Assembly: GCA_019637095.1 (NCBI GenBank) | Contig: JAHBWG010000056.1 | Span: 1 to 62,599 of the forward strand | Reading direction: 5' to 3' | DNA: 62,599 nucleotides | Origin: Sandaracinaceae bacterium | GTDB taxonomy: Bacteria; Myxococcota_A; Polyangia; Polyangiales; Sandaracinaceae | In this document: positions 8,499-18,019 of the stretch, in pieces | Layout of the letters: every line of letters begins with the position of its first letter | Numbering within the stretch: position 1 is the first letter of the stretch | Program-made: the position numbers and the translations under genes | Notes under the pieces: model-generated | The model's database searches: none | What the model saw: only the letters and a program-made list of their open reading frames with translations | What the model was told of the DNA's origin: nothing

Positions 8499-8528
8499 GA
8501 GAATGACGAAATGACGAGGATCGTCCCC
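8499..8528 (+). repeat. Right REP-like end of the RAYT element
   Basis: Exact reverse complement of 7542-7571; starts gagaatgacgaaatgac and ends gatcgtcccc. Its last base is shared with the stop codon of the downstream gene on the minus strand. Confidence 0.85.
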
Positions 8529-9448
8529 TAGACTCGGTACGGGAACGCGACCGTCAACGTGGGTTGCGTGAAGACGGGGAAGGCGGCGGTCTCGACGGCC
8601 TCGCGAACACACTCGGCGACGGGCGCCGGGACGCCGCCGACGGTGACGCTGCGCGGGCGGCCGGTGGCGCCGTCGATGACGAGGCGCGCGGTGGCGGTGC
8701 CCTCGCCGTCGCCGCAGCGCGCGATGCGCGCCTCGAGCGCGCGCAAGACGGACGAGACGTCGCGCTGGCTCGGGACGAGGGGGAGCGAGGGACCGGCCAC
8801 GACGGGCGCGCGTCGATCGGCGAGCGCGGCGTCGAGCAGGCGGTCGAGCTCGCCGCCGAGCCCCGGGTCGGCGACCTCGCGCGAGGCGCCGACGCGGGCC
8901 GACGCGCCGTCGGTCGAGCGCGCGGGCGGCGGTACGCGGGCCGCGCGCGGCGCCGGGCCGAGCGAAGCAGGCTCGCGGACGTCCGCGCGCGCGAGCTCGG
9001 CGGAGCCGCTCGCGGCGAGCGGCCCGCCAGCGACAGCGGCGAGGCCAGGGACGTCGGTGATCCCCGCGACGTCGGCGACGTCGGCGACGGAGACGCCCGG
9101 CGCGGCGGGGTGCCCGCTCGCGCTCGGCTCGCCGACCCCCTCCGCGGCAGGCGGGGCCAGAGGCGCGTCCGGCGCCGCGCGCCCGACGAGGGCGTACGCG
9201 ACGAGCGTCGTGACGACGAGCGAGATCGCCAGCGCGGCGAGCGCGATCGCGGCGCGCTCGATCCAGACCGCGCGCGAGGGCGCACGCCGCGGCGGCTCGA
9301 AGAGCACGACGGGCCAGCTCGGGAGGTAGAGCTCGTCGAAGGAGCTGCGCGCCGGCCGCTCGGCGCGCGCGCGCGCCGCGAGCGCGTGGAGGTCGAGCAT
9401 CCCGGAGCTGCGGTCTTCGATCGGTGCGGTGGGGTTCTCGTTCGTCAT
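8528..9448 (-). CDS. TonB/AgmX-like protein with one membrane helix
   Basis: 306 residues. A charged cytoplasmic N-terminus (about 1-65), one membrane helix (about 66-92, IALAALAISLVVTTLVAYAL), a Pro/Ala-rich periplasmic linker, and a C-terminal domain (about 215-306) with paired Cys (IARCGDGEG, VAECVREAVE) and the TARLVIDGATGRPRSV pattern. That C-terminal arrangement matches the AgmX/PglI- or TonB-type domain common in myxobacteria, which links inner and outer membranes. No ExbB/ExbD genes lie nearby. Its stop codon adjoins the RAYT element. Role unknown. Confidence 0.65.
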   Translation of the reverse strand: MTNENPTAPIEDRSSGMLDLHALAARARAERPARSSFDELYLPSWPVVLFEPPRRAPSRAVWIERAAIALAALAISLVVTTLVAYALVGRAAPDAPLAPPAAEGVGEPSASGHPAAPGVSVADVADVAGITDVPGLAAVAGGPLAASGSAELARADVREPASLGPAPRAARVPPPARSTDGASARVGASREVADPGLGGELDRLLDAALADRRAPVVAGPSLPLVPSQRDVSSVLRALEARIARCGDGEGTATARLVIDGATGRPRSVTVGGVPAPVAECVREAVETAAFPVFTQPTLTVAFPYRV

Positions 9449-9502
9449 CGGAGCCTCGCGTGTGGGTACGAGGATCGAGACGCGGCGAGTCTGAAGCGCG
9501 TC

Positions 9503-10090
9503 CTAAGGCGCGACGCGATACGGCGCGTGCGCGTAGTACTTGGGGCGGCGCTCGACGCGGACGTGCAGCCAGGAGACGCCGAGGCCCGAGGTGGAGACCC
9601 ACACCACCGGCCAGCGCTCGAGCGCGGCGCGCGCCTCGAGGCCCGCGCGCGCGAAGAGCGCGTGGAGCTGCGCCGCCGGCGCCGCGCGCACGCAGGCCGC
9701 GAGGTGCGCGTACGCCTCGCGCGGCGCTCCGTCCGAGGGCGCCGGCGCGACGAGCCGCGCGTCCCCGCCGAGGTTGTCGAACGCCGCGACGTCCTCGTCG
9801 CCGAGGTACGCCGCGAACGCGTCCGCGCTCGCCTCGACGGACGCGAGCCGCGGCGCGTCGACGAGCACGTGCCGGTACGGCGCGTCGAGCGTGGACGCGG
9901 CGAGCGGCGCGACCTCGAAGAAGAGCGCCGCGAACGGCGCCCGCGCGATCGAGCGCAGCGTCGCGGCGCGCACCTCGTCGCCGCCGACCCAGCCGTCGAG
10001 CACCTCGCGCGACGACAGCGGCGCGCCCCCGCGCGAGAGCGAGACCTCGATCGTGCGCGCATCGAGCGCGCGCTCGATGACCTCGATCAT
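9503..10090 (-). CDS. Conserved hypothetical protein, soluble
   Basis: 195 residues, no signal peptide or membrane segment. Sequence features: FAALFFEVAPLAASTLD, a PRLASVEASADAFAAYL stretch, and a C-terminal WLHVRVERRPKYYAHAPYR. The last part resembles a family of uncharacterised proteins (DUF6940-like, recalled from memory and unverified). It lies 54 bases from the TonB-like gene and 12 bases from the TM2 gene, all on the minus strand. I assign no function. Confidence 0.6.
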   Translation of the reverse strand: MIEVIERALDARTIEVSLSRGGAPLSSREVLDGWVGGDEVRAATLRSIARAPFAALFFEVAPLAASTLDAPYRHVLVDAPRLASVEASADAFAAYLGDEDVAAFDNLGGDARLVAPAPSDGAPREAYAHLAACVRAAPAAQLHALFARAGLEARAALERWPVVWVSTSGLGVSWLHVRVERRPKYYAHAPYRVAP

Positions 10091-10102
10091 CGAGCGCGGA
10101 GG

Positions 10103-10516
10103 CTACCCGCGCGCGCCGCGGTTCGCGAGGCTCACCTGCTCGTTGAGCGTCAGGTAGTCGTACACGTACCCGACGCCGAGCAGCCCGCCCGTGAAGAACC
10201 AGAGCAGGCCCGTCGCCCACTTCCCGAGGTACATGCGGTGCAGCCCGAGCACGCCGAGGTAGGTCTGCAGCAGCCACGCGAAGTCGTAGCTGTACGGCCC
10301 GTCGAAGTAGCGGCGCTCCGCCGAACGCCGCAGCACGGGCATCCAGAGCAGATCGAACAGCCAGCCCACGCCGAGCAGGCCGAGCGTGCACATCCAGATC
10401 ACGCCCGTGACCCGCTTGCCGTAGTAGAAGCGGTGGGCCCCGAGGAACCCGAAGATCCAGAGGGCGTAGCCCATCCAGAGGGAGTGCGAGTCGCTGCGCG
10501 TGTCGGGCTTGGCCAT
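10103..10516 (-). CDS. Tandem TM2-domain membrane protein
   Basis: 137 residues from the ATG at 10514-10516. Two TM2-type units: residues about 9-55 (GFLGAHRFYYGKRVTGVIW, then LGLLGVGWLFDLL) and about 82-128 (LGVLGLHRMYLGKWATGLLW, then GLLGVGYVYDYLTL). Each unit has the Gly-x-His-Arg-Phe/Met-Tyr-x-Gly-Lys motif and two helices with a D(R/L)xx end. TM2 proteins usually carry one unit; duplication is less common. No function is established for bacterial members. Confidence 0.85.
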   Translation of the reverse strand: MAKPDTRSDSHSLWMGYALWIFGFLGAHRFYYGKRVTGVIWMCTLGLLGVGWLFDLLWMPVLRRSAERRYFDGPYSYDFAWLLQTYLGVLGLHRMYLGKWATGLLWFFTGGLLGVGYVYDYLTLNEQVSLANRGARG

Positions 10517-10597
10517 CTCGTTCGTCGGTCTCCGTGGCAGTATACGCACGAGGAGCGGATCCGATTTCGCGGCATCCGACTTCGCGGCGGTGTGAGC

Positions 10598-12103
10598 ATG
10601 ACGGGACGATGGGCCTTGGGTCTCGCGCTCGGGCTGGCGCTCGGCGCCTGTGACGAGGCGCCCCCGCTCGACGGCGGCGCGCCGCTCGACGCCGGCGCGC
10701 GCGACGCGGGACACGACGGCGGCGGCGGGTTCGACGGAGGGCCCGACTTCGACGCGGGCGCCCTCCCCGACGCCGGGCCCCCCGGCGACGCGGGCGCGCC
10801 GCCGAGCGGCTGGGCGCCGCAGCCGTGGGAGGACTGCGAGGGCGGCGGCCGCGTGCTGACCGCCGACCCGAGCGACTACCGCGCCGTGCTCGACACGCTC
10901 GCGCCGGGCGACACGCTGCGCCTCGCGCCCGGCGACTACACGCGCGGCCTGCCGCTGCGCGTCTCCGGCGAGGAGGGCCGCTGCATCGTGATCGAGGCGA
11001 GCGACCCGAGCGCGCGCCCGCGCTTCGAAGGGAGCGACGCGTTCAACGTCATCGCGATCCACGGCGCGAGCTGGATCAAGGTGCGACACCTCGACGTCGA
11101 CGGGCTCGGACGCGCCGGCTTCGGCGTCGCCTCGCAGGGCGGCGACGCGATGCCCACGCACCACGTCGTGATCGAGGACCTCCGCATGGTCGGCCTCGGC
11201 GCCAACCAACAGATCGTCGGCATCTCGACGAAGAGCCCCGCGTGGGACTGGGTGATCCGCGGCAACCGCATCGAGGGCGCGGGCACCGGGATGTACCTCG
11301 GCAACTCCGACGGAACGTTCCCGTTCATCCGCGGCGTCGTCGAGCACAACACCGTGCTCGGATCGATCGGCTACGACGCGCAGATCAAGCACCAGGTCGC
11401 GCGCCCCGCCCTGCCCGGGATGCCACCCGACGGCGCGGTCACGATCGTCCGCTACAACGTCTTCTCGAAGGGCGACGGCTCCTCGAGCGGCGGTGACGCG
11501 CGCCCGAACCTCCTGCTCGGTCACTTCCCGCCGGCGGGCGCCGGCGCCGGCGATCGCTACCTCGTCTACGGGAACCTCTTCTACGACAACCCGACGGAGA
11601 ACCTGCTGCAGGCCGAGGGCAACCTCGCCATCTACGCCAACGTCTTCGTCAACCCGCGCGGCGGCGCGATCAACATCCAGCGCCACAACGGCGCGCCGCG
11701 CCTCGTCGACGTCTTCTTCAACACGATCGTCGCCGAGGGCCGCGGGCTCAGCATCACCGGCGGCGAGGCGGGCTTCGCGCAGCGCTCTCGCTACAACGCG
11801 ATCTTCGGCCCGACGCCGCTGCGCGCCGACGACGCGCGCGGCGACGTCACGGGCTCGATGGCCGACGCGGCGGCGGCCCTCGCGAGCCCGACGGGCGCGC
11901 CGGGCGCGGGCCTCGACGTGCACCCGAGCGGGAGCGCGCTCGAGGTCGCCGTCGACGCGGCCGAGGTGCCCGACGTCCTCGACGCGCGGCGCGACTTCGC
12001 CGCGCGCGACGACGCGCGCCTGCGCTGGGCGGGCGCGCTCGCCGGCCCCGCCGACGCGCGCTCCGTCCCGCTCGCGCTCGCCGCGCGCCCCTACGGCGGT
12101 TGA
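10598..12103 (+). CDS. Secreted lipoprotein with right-handed parallel beta-helix
   Basis: 501 residues from the ATG at 10598 (a GTG two codons earlier is possible). Signal peptide with lipobox LALGAC, then an Asp-Ala-Gly/Gly-rich linker to about residue 70. The body has serial beta-helix rungs (IVIEASD, VRHLDVDGLG, VIRGNRIEGAG, VVEHNTVLGS, VRYNVFSKGDG, VYGNLFYDNPT, IYANVFVNPRGG, VFFNTIVAEG), as in pectate-lyase-like or NosD-like folds. A polysaccharide-binding or degrading role is possible, but no catalytic signature is clear. Divergent from the TM2 gene. Confidence 0.75.
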   Translation: MTGRWALGLALGLALGACDEAPPLDGGAPLDAGARDAGHDGGGGFDGGPDFDAGALPDAGPPGDAGAPPSGWAPQPWEDCEGGGRVLTADPSDYRAVLDTLAPGDTLRLAPGDYTRGLPLRVSGEEGRCIVIEASDPSARPRFEGSDAFNVIAIHGASWIKVRHLDVDGLGRAGFGVASQGGDAMPTHHVVIEDLRMVGLGANQQIVGISTKSPAWDWVIRGNRIEGAGTGMYLGNSDGTFPFIRGVVEHNTVLGSIGYDAQIKHQVARPALPGMPPDGAVTIVRYNVFSKGDGSSSGGDARPNLLLGHFPPAGAGAGDRYLVYGNLFYDNPTENLLQAEGNLAIYANVFVNPRGGAINIQRHNGAPRLVDVFFNTIVAEGRGLSITGGEAGFAQRSRYNAIFGPTPLRADDARGDVTGSMADAAAALASPTGAPGAGLDVHPSGSALEVAVDAAEVPDVLDARRDFAARDDARLRWAGALAGPADARSVPLALAARPYGG

Positions 12104-12126
12104 GCGGGCTCTGGTACGCTCACGTC

Positions 12127-12708
12127 ATGCGCACATCGATCGTCTTCACGGCACTCCTCATGACCGTCGGCTGCGGCGGCGGCGTCGACTCCGACGAGGC
12201 GGCCGCGCGCGCCTACCTCGGCCTCGACGGCATGGTCGGCAAAGCGCTCGCGCTCGGCTTCGACGGGTTCAACGCGGCGACGAGCGCGAACATCCCGCCC
12301 CAGTCGACCACCGGCGACGTCTCGGGCGTGCTCGACGTGACGGGCCAGGTCGACCAGGGCGCCTCGCCCAACAAGGAGATGAGGCTGCGGCTCGCGCTCA
12401 CCGACTACGAGGACGCCGTCCCCGACACCGACCTCGTCGTGACGTACGCCACCGGCGAGGCGGCGCCGGCGGCGCTCACGCTGAGCCTGCGCGGTATCCC
12501 CGACGCCACGCTGACCGGCACGCTCGTCGGCCGCTTCTTCATGACGGGCGATCTCGAGGGCCCGGTCGATCTCGACCTCGCGATCGCAGGACGCACGGAG
12601 GCGGACCCGGCGGCCGCGGACAACATCCGTCGGGTCGTCGGGACCACCACCGTACGCGGCACCGCCACCAGCGAGTGGGGCACCTACGCGATCGACGTCA
12701 CGCTCTGA
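12127..12708 (+). CDS. Small lipoprotein, unknown
   Basis: 193 residues starting at the ATG at 12127. Short signal with lipobox LLMTVGCGGG. The mature part is predicted beta-rich (RLRLALTDYED, DLDLAIAGRTE, TTTVRGTATSEWGTYAIDV). No domain recognised. It lies 23 bases after the beta-helix gene and ends 3 bases before the convergent ahcY gene. Confidence 0.65.
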   Translation: MRTSIVFTALLMTVGCGGGVDSDEAAARAYLGLDGMVGKALALGFDGFNAATSANIPPQSTTGDVSGVLDVTGQVDQGASPNKEMRLRLALTDYEDAVPDTDLVVTYATGEAAPAALTLSLRGIPDATLTGTLVGRFFMTGDLEGPVDLDLAIAGRTEADPAAADNIRRVVGTTTVRGTATSEWGTYAIDVTL

Positions 12709-12711
12709 GCA

Positions 12712-15067
<2,356 letters not shown>

Positions 15068-15073
15068 GAGGGG

Positions 15074-15102
15074 TTTGTATTCCTAGATGCGCAATAGTGC
15101 AA
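15074..15102 (-). promoter_or_regulatory. Putative promoter and operator of the ArsR-methyltransferase-ahcY operon
   Basis: On the minus strand: -35 TTGCAC (15097-15102), 17-base spacer, -10 TACAAA (15074-15079). An imperfect palindrome, tgcgcaatagtgca (15088-15101), overlaps the -35, a common place for an ArsR-type repressor site. The -10 ends six bases before the GTG start codon, so the transcript would be leaderless or nearly so. Confidence 0.5.
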
Positions 15103-15117
15103 GTGACAAAGCGCTCA

Positions 15118-15591
15118 TCACTCACAGAGGCCGCAATCGGCCCCGGCGGCGGCGCAGGGCGTCCAGCGCCACGCGAAGGGCCCGCTCGACCAGCCCTCCT
15201 CTTCGCCGCCGACCTTCTCGATCGTCACCGCGCGCGGCCGATCCTCGCCCCAGTCGACGGCGAGCACGACGGTGCGGCGCACCGAGTCGTCGCAGAAGCC
15301 CTCGACGGCGAGCTCGTCGGGGGCGCGGCTCGACCACGGGCCGACGAGCGAGCAGAGGCGTCCGTCGCGCGCGCGCTCGACGACGGCGACCGGGCCGAGC
15401 GTCGAGCAGCGCTCGACGAAGCGTCCGTCCGGCGCGAGCTCGTAGAGCGACGCCGACACGGGCGCGAGGTCCGGCTGCGCGACCTGCCAGAGCCCCTCGA
15501 ACCGCGAAGGCCCCGCGTCGGGCGGCGCGTAGACGCGATCGTGGCGGCCGTAGCAGCCCGAGAGCGCGAGCGCGAGCGCGAGCCACCTCAC
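15118..15591 (-). CDS. Small lipoprotein, unknown
   Basis: 157 residues from a GTG at 15589-15591, preceded by a strong Shine-Dalgarno (GAGGAGGGG) overlapping the stop of the upstream gene. Short signal with lipobox ALSGC. The mature part contains FEGLWQVAQPDL and RFVERCSTLGPV and ends with a Cys pair (ADCGLCE), resembling a small lipocalin-like or META-like beta protein, without firm assignment. Likely co-transcribed with the isomerase-like gene 12 bases upstream. Confidence 0.6.
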   Translation of the reverse strand: MRWLALALALSGCYGRHDRVYAPPDAGPSRFEGLWQVAQPDLAPVSASLYELAPDGRFVERCSTLGPVAVVERARDGRLCSLVGPWSSRAPDELAVEGFCDDSVRRTVVLAVDWGEDRPRAVTIEKVGGEEEGWSSGPFAWRWTPCAAAGADCGLCE

Positions 15592-15602
15592 GCGTCCCCT
15601 CC

Positions 15603-16205
15603 TCAGCGCGCGTCCGGCGCGGGCGGGAAGCCGTCGAGCGCCGCCTCGACGAAGTGCAAGCGGTCTTGCCCCCAGTAGAGGTGGTCGGCGACCACGAAGC
15701 ACGGCGCGCCGGGGCAGCCGATCGCGACGGCCTCGTCGGTCGCCGCGAAGAGCGCCGCCCTCGCCTCGCCGGCGCGCTCGACGAGCGACGGATCGAGCCC
15801 GACGTCGGCCACGCAGCGCGCGACGACCTCCGGCCGCCCCACGTCCTCGTCGTCGACCCACGCCGCGCGCATGATGCGGTGGACGAGCGCGGGCGCGCTC
15901 CCGGCGAGGAGCGTCACGCGCAGCGGCAGCACGGTGCGCAGCGGGAACGTCGAGGTGAACCGGAACGGCACGCCCCAGTGGTGGGCCCAGCGGTGGAGGT
16001 CGAGGCGCTGGTGCCGGCGCTTGGCCTCGGGGAACGACTCGAGCGGGACGAGCGGCGTGCCGAGGCGCTCGAACAGCGCGCCGAGCAGGAACGGCCGGAA
16101 GCGCACCTCCGCACCGGCCGCGCGCGCGACGCGCTCGATCTGCGTCGTGCCGAGGTAGGCGAACGGCGAGGAGTAGTCGAACCAACACTCGACCGAGGCG
16201 TCCAT
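15603..16205 (-). CDS. 2-hydroxychromene-2-carboxylate isomerase-like (DsbA/GST-kappa fold)
   Basis: 200 residues. N-terminal FDYSSPFAYLG places Ser12/Ser13-Pro14 where the family has its glutathione-site serine rather than the Cys of DsbA. The cis-Pro region is GCPGAPCFVV and the C-terminal motif is YWGQDRLHFVEAAL, both typical of HCCA isomerases. The classical enzyme acts in naphthalene degradation with glutathione; here it lies divergent from boxC, so an aromatic-acid role is plausible but not shown. A long inverted repeat lies in the shared promoter region. A GCAA-N6-TTGC site overlaps the Gln-Asp-Arg-Leu codons at 15656. Confidence 0.82.
   Translation of the reverse strand: MDASVECWFDYSSPFAYLGTTQIERVARAAGAEVRFRPFLLGALFERLGTPLVPLESFPEAKRRHQRLDLHRWAHHWGVPFRFTSTFPLRTVLPLRVTLLAGSAPALVHRIMRAAWVDDEDVGRPEVVARCVADVGLDPSLVERAGEARAALFAATDEAVAIGCPGAPCFVVADHLYWGQDRLHFVEAALDGFPPAPDAR
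15656..15669. other. GCAA-N6-TTGC iterated palindrome, site 3
   Basis: gcaagcggtcttgc; on the coding strand of the isomerase-like gene it is CAA GAC CGC TTG (Gln-Asp-Arg-Leu). Confidence 0.7.
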
Positions 16206-16238
16206 CGCGACGGTCTACGCCGCGGCGCGCTCGTGAGC

Positions 16239-16280
16239 TAGGGCACGAGCGCCCTTCACGTCGCCCTCGCTCGTGCCCTA
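16239..16280. promoter_or_regulatory. 13-bp perfect inverted repeat between isomerase-like gene and boxC
   Basis: Arms tagggcacgagcg (16239-16251) and cgctcgtgcccta (16268-16280) with a 16-base spacer, in the divergent promoter region and ending 12 bases before the boxC start. It could be a paired operator or a hairpin in the boxC leader. No regulator gene is adjacent. Confidence 0.55.
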
Positions 16281-16292
16281 TGGTGCCGCCCC

Positions 16293-17927
16293 ATGGCGAC
16301 CTCGTTCCAGACCCACCCCGACCGCTACCGTCACTGGAAGCTCACCTTCGACGGCGAGCGCGCCGACCTCGTGCTCGACGTCCAGCCCTTCGGCGGCCTG
16401 CGCGACGACTACGAGCTCAAGCTCAACAGCTACGACCTCGGCGTCGACATCGAGCTCGCGGACGCGGTCCAGCGCCTGCGCTTCGAGCACCCGGAGGTGA
16501 AGGTCGTCGTCGTCAAGAGCGGCCAGCAGCGCGTGTTCTGCGCGGGCGCGAACATCCCGATGCTCGGCTCGAGCAGCCACGCGTTCAAGGTCAACTTCTG
16601 CAAGTTCACCAACGAGACGCGCCTCTCGATCGAGGACGCGTCCAAGCACAGCGGGCAGAAGTACGTCGCCGCGCTCAACGGCACGTGCGCCGGCGGCGGC
16701 TACGAGCTCGCGATGGCGTGCGATCACCTCATCCTCATCGACGACGGATCGAGCGCGGTCAGCCTGCCGGAGGTGCCGCTGCTCGGCGTGCTCCCGGGCA
16801 CGGGCGGGCTCACGCGCCTCGTCGACAAGCGCAAGGTGCGGCGCGACCGCGCCGACGTGTTCTGCACGACGAGCGAGGGCATCCGCGGCAAGCGCGCCGT
16901 CACGTGGGGCCTCGTCGACGCCATCGCGCCGCGCAGCAAGTTCGACGAGGCGGTCGCCGAGGCGGCCGCGGCCCTCGCGAAGGGCGGTCGCGACAAGGGC
17001 CCGGGCATCGCGCTCGAGCCGATCGAGCCGGAGGTCACCGAGGGCGGCGACCTCGTCTACCGCTACGTGCGGGTCGAGCTCGCCGAGCAGGCGCGCACCG
17101 CCGTGCTGCGCATCCGCGCGCCCGAGGAGCCGCAGCCCACGAGCGCCGACGAGATCCAGGCGGCCGGCTCCTCGCAGTGGTCGCTGCGCGCCTTCCGCGA
17201 GCTCGACGACGCGCTCCTGCAGCTGCGCGTGAACCACCTCGACGTCGGGCTCGTCGTGCTGCGCGCCGAGGGCGACCTCGACGCGGTGCTCGCGGTCGAC
17301 GCGGCGCTCCACGCGAACCGCGATCACTGGCTCGCCAACGAGATCCTCGCGCACCAGGCGCGCGTGCTCCGCCGGCTCGACCTGACCGCCAAGAGCTTCT
17401 TCGCGCTCGCCGATCGCGGCACCGCGTTCGGCGGCGTGCTGCTCGAGCTCGCGCTCGCCGCGGACCGCCTCTACATGCTCGCCGACGACGACGAAGAGGT
17501 CGCCGTCGCGCTGAGCGCGTCGAACCTCGGCGCGATGCCGATGTCGCACGGCCTCACGCGCCTCGAGGCGCGCTTCGCCGGCGACGCGAGCGCGGTCGAG
17601 GCGCTCGCCAAGACGAAGGGCGAGCGCCTCACGACGGCGGAGGCGGACGAGCTCGGCCTCGTCACCGTCGCGCCCGACGAGATCGACTGGGACGACGACG
17701 TGCGCATCGCGCTCGAGGAGCGCGCGAGCCTCTCGCCCGACGCGCTGACCGGCATGGAGGCCTCGCTCCGCTTCCCCGGCCCGGAGGCGCCCGACGCCAA
17801 GATCTTCGCGCGGCTCAGCGCGTGGCAGAACTGGATCTTCCAGCGCCCGAACGCGGTCGGCCCGGAGGGCGCGCTGACGAAGTACGGCGCGCCGGATCGC
17901 CCCACGTTCCAGTGGACGCGCTGCTGA
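16293..17927 (+). CDS. boxC: Benzoyl-CoA-dihydrodiol lyase / 2,3-epoxybenzoyl-CoA dihydrolase
   Basis: 544 residues, an enoyl-CoA-hydratase-like protein with two crotonase-type halves, as in BoxC. Recognisable segments: FGGLRDDYELKLNSYDLGVD, GQQRVFCAGANIPMLGSS, ALNGTCAGGGYELAMACDH and EVPLLGVLPGTGGLTRLVDK, ending with WQNWIFQRPNAVG. BoxC opens the ring of 2,3-epoxybenzoyl-CoA, giving the aldehyde and formate. It precedes boxB on the same strand with a 92-base gap. boxA, the benzoate-CoA ligase and the box aldehyde dehydrogenase are not in this window. Confidence 0.93.
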   Translation: MATSFQTHPDRYRHWKLTFDGERADLVLDVQPFGGLRDDYELKLNSYDLGVDIELADAVQRLRFEHPEVKVVVVKSGQQRVFCAGANIPMLGSSSHAFKVNFCKFTNETRLSIEDASKHSGQKYVAALNGTCAGGGYELAMACDHLILIDDGSSAVSLPEVPLLGVLPGTGGLTRLVDKRKVRRDRADVFCTTSEGIRGKRAVTWGLVDAIAPRSKFDEAVAEAAAALAKGGRDKGPGIALEPIEPEVTEGGDLVYRYVRVELAEQARTAVLRIRAPEEPQPTSADEIQAAGSSQWSLRAFRELDDALLQLRVNHLDVGLVVLRAEGDLDAVLAVDAALHANRDHWLANEILAHQARVLRRLDLTAKSFFALADRGTAFGGVLLELALAADRLYMLADDDEEVAVALSASNLGAMPMSHGLTRLEARFAGDASAVEALAKTKGERLTTAEADELGLVTVAPDEIDWDDDVRIALEERASLSPDALTGMEASLRFPGPEAPDAKIFARLSAWQNWIFQRPNAVGPEGALTKYGAPDRPTFQWTRC

Positions 17928-18019
17928 GCTGACTCGCTCGTGAGGCACCGCACTCGGGATCGTCCCGAGTGAGCACGCACACGACCGCGAACGAGGTCAT
18001 CCCCCTAAGTTGCCCGCCG

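Larger units (their letters stand above)
7542..8528. mobile_element. RAYT element (REPtron) with 30-bp perfect inverted ends
   Basis: A 987-bp unit bounded by perfectly inverted 30-base repeats at 7542-7571 and 8499-8528, with one REP-transposase gene between them. It sits between two convergent genes whose stop codons touch its ends (TGA at 7539-7541 on the left, TAG at 8528-8530 on the right), so insertion appears not to have damaged either product. The right copy and that at 2385-2414 are identical over 30 bases. Confidence 0.85.

Noticed and set aside
10575-10604. Near-direct repeat atccgatttcgcggc / atccgacttcgcggc before the beta-helix gene
   Set aside because: Two short copies only; no other signal to support function.
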